Source of the DNA: Halothece sp. MAG
GTDB lineage: Bacteria; Cyanobacteriota; Cyanobacteriia; Cyanobacteriales; Rubidibacteraceae
DNA: 5,479 nt
Reading direction: 5' to 3'
NCBI GenBank assembly: GCA_018610095.1
Contig: JAHEOB010000320.1
Location: 1 to 5,479 of the forward strand
Shown here one piece after another: positions 1 through 4,453 of this stretch. The position numbers and the translations under genes are program-made. The notes beneath the pieces are model-generated. The model did no database searches. It worked only from the letters and a program-made list of their open reading frames with translations, and was not told the DNA's origin. Position 1 is the first letter of the stretch, and each line of letters opens with the position of its first letter.

Positions 1-17
1 ACCGAATGAACTGACAA

Positions 18-49
18 ATATTTCCCCCCTCAAAAGAAGGGGGAGATAT
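18..49 (-). terminator. GC-rich hairpin after the peroxiredoxin gene, probable terminator
   Basis: Six uninterrupted G-C/A-T pairs join 25-30 to 38-43 around a 7-nt loop (31-37). The stem extends outward through a bulge and one mismatch to ATAT (18-21) pairing with ATAT (46-49). On the minus strand it begins 24 nt after the stop codon. No proper T-run follows (AAATATTTG), so it may instead stabilise the 3' end of the mRNA or serve converging transcripts. Confidence 0.5.
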
Positions 50-73
50 AGCCAAGGAATTTAAATCGGTTTC

Positions 74-673
74 TTAATTAACAGAAGCGAAGTAAACTTT
101 GGATTTAACAGGATCAGGATTCATGGTTTTATCACCAGGTTTCCAGCCTTCGGGGCAAACTTCATCGGGATGCTGTTGCACATACTGGATAGCTTGCAGC
201 GTGCGTAATACTTCATCAACGTTGCGCCCAAAGGCAAGGTTATTAACCGTTGCGTGTTGGATAATGCCTTCTTTATCGATGATAAATAAGCCTCTCAGAG
301 CCACACCTGCTTCGGGATCAAGCACGTTGTAGGCACTGCTGATTTCTTTCTTGATATCGGAAACCAGCGGAATATTTAAGTCGCCAACGCCACCGTTTTT
401 ACGATCCGTTTGAATCCAAGCGAGGTGGGAGAACTCGCTATCCACTGAAGCGCCTAGAATTTGTGCATTAACATCCTTAAATTCTTGAGCGCGATCGCTG
501 AAGGAGGTAATTTCAGTGGGGCAAACAAAGGTAAAATCTAAAGGATAAAAGAACAATACCACATACTGCCCACGATAGTCGGAGAGTTTAATGGTTTTAA
601 ACTCTTGATTTTCGACGGCGGTGGCAGAAAAGTCAGGTGCTTGTTGTCCGACTCTGAGACATCCTTCGTTCAT
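74..673 (-). CDS. Typical 2-Cys peroxiredoxin (Prx1/AhpC type)
   Basis: A thiol peroxidase that reduces hydrogen peroxide and organic hydroperoxides, recycled by thioredoxin or NTRC; in cyanobacteria it acts in the cytosol. The 199-residue protein has the peroxidatic site PLDFTFVCPTE (Pro44, Thr48 and Cys51) and the supporting arginine Arg127 in ALRGLFIID. The resolving Cys173 lies in EVCPEGWKPG. The two segments linked to over-oxidation sensitivity in eukaryote-like enzymes are nearly complete: GGVG at 94-97 in place of GGLG, and YF at 194-195. An extra Cys5 is present. The sequence most resembles plant and cyanobacterial plastid-type 2-Cys Prx. The ATG at 671-673 has an AAGGAG 8 nt upstream. 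It lies 93 bp downstream of proC with a dyad in the gap, and is followed by a GC-rich hairpin. Confidence 0.97.
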   Translation of the reverse strand: MNEGCLRVGQQAPDFSATAVENQEFKTIKLSDYRGQYVVLFFYPLDFTFVCPTEITSFSDRAQEFKDVNAQILGASVDSEFSHLAWIQTDRKNGGVGDLNIPLVSDIKKEISSAYNVLDPEAGVALRGLFIIDKEGIIQHATVNNLAFGRNVDEVLRTLQAIQYVQQHPDEVCPEGWKPGDKTMNPDPVKSKVYFASVN

Positions 674-681
674 GGCAGATA

Positions 682-687
682 CTCCTT
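682..687 (-). promoter_or_regulatory. Ribosome binding site of the peroxiredoxin gene
   Basis: AAGGAG on the minus strand, 8 nt before the ATG at 673. With the matching site before sepF, it is one of only two well-spaced Shine-Dalgarno sequences in the window, which fits a highly expressed antioxidant enzyme. Confidence 0.75.
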
Positions 688-722
688 AACTGCAAGGTTT
701 ACGAACGATTCTAACTATATCA

Positions 723-743
723 TACTCATAACGATTTTGAGTA
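723..743. promoter_or_regulatory. Dyad (TACTCA-N9-TGAGTA) between proC and the peroxiredoxin gene
   Basis: A perfect 6-bp inverted repeat with a 9-nt spacer lies about 50 nt upstream of the peroxiredoxin start. No T-run follows on either strand, so a terminator is unlikely. Its place fits an operator near the promoter of an oxidative-stress gene, but it does not match the PerR box I know. No convincing -35/-10 pair was found. Function is not shown. Confidence 0.3.
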
Positions 744-766
744 GTATCCATCATAGGGGAGAGGTT

Positions 767-1585
767 TTATTGACTACCCAGTTCTTTCGCTCGTGTCATC
801 GCTGCTTTAACGGCTTTCATGACTGCTGCTCGGAAACCGCCTGTTTCTAAAGCCTCAACCCCAGAAATGGTTGTTCCTCCTGGGCTAGTCACCCGATCTT
901 TGAGTTGGGCTGGATGGAGTTGTTCTTCTTGTAAAAGCGTCGCCGTTCCCAAAACGGTTTGCATGGCTAACTGTAACGCCACCTCCCGAGATAAACCAGA
1001 AGCAACGCCCCCATCCGCTAATGATTCCACTAATAGTGCTACATAAGCGGGTCCTGATCCTGACACTCCTGTTACCGCATCCATAGCAGTTTCAGGAACT
1101 TCGACAACTTCACCCACTGCCCCAAGGATGGTTTTAGCAAGCTGCAATTGTTCGGAACGTAAGCCAGAACTAGGCGCGATCGCGCTCATACCCGCCCCCA
1201 CCGTAGCATTGGTATTAGGCATCACCCGTACCACAGGTAGGGGATCTAAACCTGCTTTGAGGCGTAAAATGGGAATCCCTGCCAAAATCGAAATTAATAA
1301 GGGACGATGCTCTAATTTTTCTTTCACACTATCCCAATCGGCTTCAATCCGAGGTAACACTTGAGGTTTCACCGCTAACAGCAACACCTCAGTGGTGGAT
1401 TCCATCACTTGGCGATTACTCTCAGTTACCTCCACTTGATAGCGTTGTGCTAGGGCTTCTCGTCTCTCTGGGGAAGGGTCACTGACTAAAACGGTTTCCG
1501 GGGAATAAATTTGTTGCTCAAGCAGACGGGATAAAATGGCTTCACCCATGACCCCGCCACCGATGATTCCAAACTGTACAGACAC
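767..1585 (-). CDS. proC: Pyrroline-5-carboxylate reductase
   Basis: A cytosolic enzyme catalysing the last step of proline synthesis: NAD(P)H-dependent reduction of 1-pyrroline-5-carboxylate to L-proline. The 272-residue protein starts with a Rossmann fold carrying FGIIGGGVMGEAI (GGGVMG at 9-14). AVKPQ (71-75) and VRVMPNTNATVGAG (119-132) follow. The helical dimerisation and substrate domain contains VTGVSGSGPAYV (171-182) and the ProC signature stretch KDRVTSPGGTTISG (229-242). Length is normal for bacterial ProC. The GTG at 1583-1585 is the only upstream start, since an in-frame TGA lies at 1595-1597. A GGAG at 1599-1602 is about 13 nt away, too far for a good ribosome binding site, so initiation may be weak. 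A terminator lies between sepF and this gene, so it probably has its own promoter. Confidence 0.96.
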   Translation of the reverse strand: MSVQFGIIGGGVMGEAILSRLLEQQIYSPETVLVSDPSPERREALAQRYQVEVTESNRQVMESTTEVLLLAVKPQVLPRIEADWDSVKEKLEHRPLLISILAGIPILRLKAGLDPLPVVRVMPNTNATVGAGMSAIAPSSGLRSEQLQLAKTILGAVGEVVEVPETAMDAVTGVSGSGPAYVALLVESLADGGVASGLSREVALQLAMQTVLGTATLLQEEQLHPAQLKDRVTSPGGTTISGVEALETGGFRAAVMKAVKAAMTRAKELGSQ

Positions 1586-1624
1586 TTTTGAAATTCAACT
1601 CCATTAACTAGCAATTTCGACAGG

Positions 1625-1662
1625 AAAAATTGGAGAGAAACCAAAATGGGTCCTCTCCCAAT
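1625..1662 (-). terminator. Intrinsic terminator downstream of sepF
   Basis: An inverted repeat pairs 1629-1637 (ATTGGAGAG on the plus strand) with 1653-1662 (CTCTCCCAAT), with one bulged base at 1659. An inner 3-bp helix (1640-1642 with 1649-1651) closes a 6-nt loop. On the minus strand the stem runs straight into five T residues (1629-1625). It begins 24 nt after the sepF stop. This is the best terminator in the window and should separate sepF from proC, at least partly. Confidence 0.75.
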
Positions 1663-1686
1663 CATGGAACATTTCTGTTCGGCTCA

Positions 1687-2295
1687 TTATTGCGCCATTA
1701 ACTCATCGGAGTCTTCCCAATTTTGCGCGGGAGCACTCATTTGAGAAATACTCTGGGAAGTGGTTGTCTCTCCAGAAGTGAGACTGGGTTGATTATCCGA
1801 CTCAGTGCTAACATTAACGCTATTGGGTGTAAACAGAAAGATGCTTTCACCAATTCGCTCTTGATGACCATCAATGGCGTAAGTGCCACCTGCCACAAAG
1901 TCAACCGCCCGTTGGGCATCATCTGGTTCCATCATATTTAAGTTAAGAACCACCGTTTTGCGCTCCCTAAGAGCTTGAATTACCTCCGGCATTTTTTCAA
2001 AGGAGTGGGGTTCAAAGACAATAATTTCATTAAGGCTATTATTAGTCCCAGGCATCCCAATCACATTACTTTTGGAAGAAGGGGTAGTGCTTTCTCGGCT
2101 TTCTGAGGAGAAACGATTTGATGCTTGGGTTGAGCTATAACGGCTTTGAGGCTCATTGGGCAGAGGAGGTGTCATTTGTTGATTGCTATAGCTAGCAGTT
2201 TCCATTTCTCGCTCATCGAGCTCGTCTGCAAGAGGATCCTCTTCTGGCTCATTTACACTTACGAAATCTCTTAATTTGTTAAATATGCTACTCAC
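1687..2295 (-). CDS. sepF: Cell division protein SepF (Cdv2/YlmF), FtsZ-ring membrane anchor
   Basis: SepF binds FtsZ and tethers the Z ring to the membrane; it is needed for division in cyanobacteria, which lack FtsA. The 202-residue protein has three parts. Residues 1-14 (MSSIFNKLRDFVSV) fit the amphipathic membrane-binding helix. Residues 15-88 are a disordered linker, first acidic, then rich in Ser, Gln and Pro. The SepF core spans about 89-162, with IIVFEPHSFE, RKTVVLNLNMME, DDAQRAVDFVAGGTYAI and IGESIFLFTPNSV. The Gly136-Gly137 turn falls in the segment used for oligomerisation and FtsZ contact. A 40-residue Ser/Thr/Gln-rich tail ends in an acidic patch (WEDSDELMAQ). The start is GTG, fixed by an in-frame stop at 2311-2313 and a Shine-Dalgarno at 2303-2307. 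It is 206 bp downstream of pipY and is followed by an intrinsic terminator. Confidence 0.95.
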   Translation of the reverse strand: MSSIFNKLRDFVSVNEPEEDPLADELDEREMETASYSNQQMTPPLPNEPQSRYSSTQASNRFSSESRESTTPSSKSNVIGMPGTNNSLNEIIVFEPHSFEKMPEVIQALRERKTVVLNLNMMEPDDAQRAVDFVAGGTYAIDGHQERIGESIFLFTPNSVNVSTESDNQPSLTSGETTTSQSISQMSAPAQNWEDSDELMAQ

Positions 2296-2302
2296 AGTTT
2301 TT

Positions 2303-2307
2303 CTCCT
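2303..2307 (-). promoter_or_regulatory. Ribosome binding site that fixes the GTG start of sepF
   Basis: AGGAG on the minus strand, 7 nt before the GTG at 2295. An in-frame stop immediately upstream (2311-2313) rules out a longer protein, so this site settles the non-ATG start. Confidence 0.75.
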
Positions 2308-2459
2308 GATTTATTTCTACTATTAATTAGTTTTTCATGTTAAGGAAACCATCAGCAATTAACTTGAGGTTGCTTTCAGTTTATCAAAATGACCAGTAAT
2401 GATGGTTCATCATGATCACTCTAGCCCATGCTTTCTAGAATTTCATATTAATTTAAATT

Positions 2460-2467
2460 GCGATCGC
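2460..2467. repeat. HIP1 octamer (GCGATCGC)
   Basis: One of seven exact copies in the window; the others are at 491-498, 1176-1183, 2895-2902, 3549-3556, 3662-3669 and 4718-4725. The element is a perfect palindrome, overrepresented in many cyanobacterial genomes, and is the main compositional marker of the host group here. Five copies are inside genes and two are intergenic. Confidence 0.9.
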
Positions 2468-2501
2468 GCCAAAAACACAATTTTACTAAGATTTTTCAAT
2501 C

Positions 2502-3176
2502 TCAATTGGAGCGTTCCCCAAAAATGGTTCGTCCTAAACGGATCATGGTTGCCCCTGCTTCAATGGCTAGGGGATAATCATCTGACATCCCCATAGATAG
2601 TTCTTCCATAGTGACATTGGGAAGATGGGTTTGTTCGATTTGTTGAGCTAAATCACGAACTTTTTCAAACCCAACTTGCGCTTGCTGGGAAGAAATATTG
2701 AGGGGCAGAATCGTCATTAATCCTTTAATGGGAAGAGACTGATACTGTTGAAAAGTAGGAAGGACTTCTAATAACTCTGGAATGGTCCAACCATATTTAT
2801 TGGGATCAGCTAAAGGTTTAACTTGTAGTAATAGGTTTGGGGGAGTAATCTCTAATTGCTGCAGTAAGTGATCGAGTCGTTTCACAAGTTTAGCGCGATC
2901 GCAGGTATGAATCCAGTGGAAATGCTGTAAGGCAAGTTTGGCTTTATTGGTTTGCAAATGCCCCAAAAAATGCCAACGAATATCGGTGTAGGCTTTTAAT
3001 TGTTCTTGTTTGGCAAGGGCTTCTTGAATTTTATTTTCTCCAAAATCACGAATGCCTGCATCATAGGCTTGTTGCATTGCCGCCACTGAAACCGTTTTGG
3101 TTACCGCAATTAATCGCACCTGGGGCGGTAAGGTATTCCGAATTTCTTCAATGCGTTTTGTAATGTTACCAGTCAT
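2502..3176 (-). CDS. pipY: PipY, PLP homeostasis protein (YggS/PROSC/YlmE family)
   Basis: A 224-residue single-domain, type III-fold PLP-binding protein. The family has no known catalytic activity but buffers pyridoxal phosphate and affects the balance of amino and keto acids. The PLP lysine is K27 in LIAVTKTVS. Other family marks are FGENKIQEA (45-53), WHFLGHLQTNKAK (68-80), the ELSMGMSDD phosphate-pocket segment (192-200) and the ending RLGRTIFGER (213-222). Length is normal. The ATG at 3174-3176 overlaps the pipX TGA (ATGA). There is no ribosome binding site of its own, so translation is probably coupled to pipX. The pairing with pipX, and the proximity of sepF and proC, recall yggS-proC in enterobacteria and ylmE-ylmF in Gram-positives. 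The pipY name rests on the pipX linkage; the family call is firm. Confidence 0.95.
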   Translation of the reverse strand: MTGNITKRIEEIRNTLPPQVRLIAVTKTVSVAAMQQAYDAGIRDFGENKIQEALAKQEQLKAYTDIRWHFLGHLQTNKAKLALQHFHWIHTCDRAKLVKRLDHLLQQLEITPPNLLLQVKPLADPNKYGWTIPELLEVLPTFQQYQSLPIKGLMTILPLNISSQQAQVGFEKVRDLAQQIEQTHLPNVTMEELSMGMSDDYPLAIEAGATMIRLGRTIFGERSN

Positions 3177-3445
3177 TGAAAAAAGCGTTGATAGATGTCA
3201 TTTAACTGCTGATATTCTTGTTTGGCGCCTTGACGACGCAATTTTCGTAACCGACTTTCGACAATGGAACGAGCTTCGTCACGAGTTTTCGGCTCAAAGG
3301 TAACGCCCTTGTCATTTACAGTTACCAAAAAGAAAAGACGTTGAGCGTACAAGGTGGTAAAAATTTCTTGACTGGGCTCAACGACACAAACCCGATAGAG
3401 TAAGCCAAACGTGGGATGCGTGATATAGGTTTCGTTCTGATTCAT
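3173..3445 (-). CDS. pipX: PipX, PII/NtcA-interacting nitrogen co-regulator
   Basis: PipX is a small cyanobacterial protein that co-activates the nitrogen regulator NtcA when 2-oxoglutarate is high. It is sequestered by PII (GlnB) under nitrogen sufficiency. The 90-residue product has the Tudor-like domain with HPTFGLLYR (10-18) and the hallmark TLYAQRLFFLV (31-41), whose Tyr33 matches the Tyr32 involved in partner binding in Synechococcus elongatus. Two C-terminal helices follow (EARSIVESRLRKLRR, then EYQQLNDIYQRFF). I chose the ATG at 3443-3445 because it gives MNQNETYITHPTFG, matching the roughly 89-residue family and its N-terminus. An in-frame GTG at 3470-3472 would add nine residues of no evident meaning. 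No Shine-Dalgarno is seen for either start. The stop codon overlaps the start of pipY by 4 nt, the known pipX-pipY arrangement. Confidence 0.95.
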   Translation of the reverse strand: MNQNETYITHPTFGLLYRVCVVEPSQEIFTTLYAQRLFFLVTVNDKGVTFEPKTRDEARSIVESRLRKLRRQGAKQEYQQLNDIYQRFFQ

Positions 3446-3595
3446 CCAATTTTTAGAGTGATTATCGCCCACAAATCCGATTCCTTTTTAATCAGGATCG
3501 GTCATGCCATAGAGAAGACAATACCGTAGATGATACCTTGATTTGGGCGCGATCGCAGCAGTAAAATTAACACTCACATTCTAACTTGAGCGTGA
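3446..3595. other. FAH-pipX intergenic region, likely holding the pipX promoter
   Basis: A 150-bp non-coding stretch with a terminator-like stem at its FAH end and GCGATCGC at 3549-3556. A minus-strand GATAAT about 15 nt before the chosen pipX ATG resembles a -10 box, but no -35 stands at 17 nt. I looked for an NtcA box (GTA-N8-TAC) and found none with correct spacing. Confidence 0.45.
3563..3593 (-). terminator. Weak terminator candidate downstream of the FAH-family gene
   Basis: Just past the stop codon, 3587-3593 can pair with 3570-3576. This makes 7 bp including one G-U, with a 10-nt loop. It is followed on the minus strand by the T-rich TAATTTT (3569-3563). The stem is short. If real, it insulates pipX-pipY from transcription coming from gyrB. 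Confidence 0.42.
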
Positions 3596-4378
3596 TTAAG
3601 CATTCTCCGCACTCAATAAATCATTTTCTAACGAGCCAATGCCTTCAACTTCGATGCGAACGCGATCGCTAATTTCCATAGCCCCTACCCCTTGAGGGGT
3701 TCCTGTTAAAATAACATCCCCTGGCACTAAGGTCATAATCTGAGAAATATAAGATAATAAATAATCCACAGAAAAGGTCATTTCGTTGATGAAAGCCGAT
3801 TGTTGGGGTTGCTGGTGATGATTGAGAAACGTTTGTATTTTCGCCCCAGCACTTAAATCACGAACCATCCAAGGACCTAGGGGACAAAAGCTATCAAATC
3901 CTTTGGCACGAGTCCACTGACCATCGGTGCGTTGTAAATCTCTGGCAGTGACATCATTGGCAATGGTATAACCCCAAATTTTGCTGCGAGCTTGTTTTTG
4001 CTGGCAATAGCGCGTCCGTTCGCCAATGACAAAGGCTAATTCTCCTTCGTATTCCACGTGTTCCGTGACGGGCGGATAGTAAATCGGTTGTTGGTGGGCG
4101 GTGACAGCGGTGGGAGGTTTCAAAAAAATTAAAGGCTCTTGGGGAGGTTCTCCCCCCATTTCTTCAGCATGTTGCGGATAATTTTTCCCCACTCCAATAA
4201 TTTTTGTTGGGGCACAAGGGGCCAGTAATTGATACGTTTCAGGTTCTAATGTTAATTTCGTAGCTTTTCCCCCCAACCAAGCAGGGGCATCTAACACTTG
4301 AACACTGCGATCCAGTTGCAAAATGCCATAGTAAGTTTGCCCTTGGGTGGTTTTAACTCGGACGTAGCGTTGCACCAT
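3596..4378 (-). CDS. Fumarylacetoacetate hydrolase (FAH) family protein, FAHD1/YcgM-like
   Basis: A 260-residue protein of the FAH superfamily. These metal-dependent enzymes cleave C-C bonds in, or decarboxylate, small diketo or oxo acids such as acylpyruvates, fumarylpyruvate and oxaloacetate. The C-terminal FAH fold starts near residue 58 with KIIGVGKNYPQHAEEMG. The metal ligands are visible as E111 and E113 in EYEGELAFVIG, and D142 in GYTIANDVTARDLQ. The further family segments KGFDSFCPLGPW (159-170) and GDVILTGTPQGVG (220-232) follow. Residues 1-57 form a short N-terminal domain, as in the YisK/FAHD1-like group. The ATG at 4376-4378 is the only start before an in-frame stop at 4406-4408; no clear Shine-Dalgarno is seen. 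It lies 75 bp after gyrB on the same strand. The fold is clear but the true substrate is not; acylpyruvase or oxaloacetate decarboxylase are possibilities only. Confidence 0.9.
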   Translation of the reverse strand: MVQRYVRVKTTQGQTYYGILQLDRSVQVLDAPAWLGGKATKLTLEPETYQLLAPCAPTKIIGVGKNYPQHAEEMGGEPPQEPLIFLKPPTAVTAHQQPIYYPPVTEHVEYEGELAFVIGERTRYCQQKQARSKIWGYTIANDVTARDLQRTDGQWTRAKGFDSFCPLGPWMVRDLSAGAKIQTFLNHHQQPQQSAFINEMTFSVDYLLSYISQIMTLVPGDVILTGTPQGVGAMEISDRVRIEVEGIGSLENDLLSAENA

Positions 4379-4453
4379 AAGTAAGACATGATGATTGGCA
4401 ATTGGTTACTAATGGAAACCAATACCAAATTATGAACCAACAGTAAGCAATCT

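Larger units (their letters stand above)
2296..2501. other. pipY-sepF intergenic region with a HIP1 site and a short perfect palindrome
   Basis: The longest non-coding stretch of the window, AT-rich, with no supportable reading frame or RNA gene. It holds GCGATCGC at 2460-2467 and a perfect inverted repeat ATGATG-GTT-CATCAT at 2399-2413. It also holds the sepF ribosome binding site. A TTGATA on the minus strand might be a -35 element, but its spacing to TTAATT is about 19 nt, so no promoter is called. A sepF promoter probably lies here, given the length. Confidence 0.5.

Noticed and set aside
99..332. Plus-strand open frames (also at 605-850, 819-1046, 1128-1364, 1723-1941, 2399-2596, 3097-3303)
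   Set aside because: Most lie antisense to strong minus-strand genes. The one at 2399-2596 crosses the intergenic gap into pipY. None has recognisable protein motifs or a convincing ribosome binding site.
1737..1922. A 61-residue minus-strand frame inside sepF
   Set aside because: It lies out of frame within the conserved SepF core and has no family features.
3446..3562. NtcA binding site (GTA-N8-TAC) before pipX
   Set aside because: GTATCATCTAC has GTA and TAC but only 5 nt between them. No other match was seen.
4401..4423. Inverted repeat ATTGGTT-N9-AACCAAT between gyrB and the FAH gene as a terminator
   Set aside because: The stem is AT-rich with only two G-C pairs and no T-run follows on the minus strand. 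Chance is plausible in such a gap.
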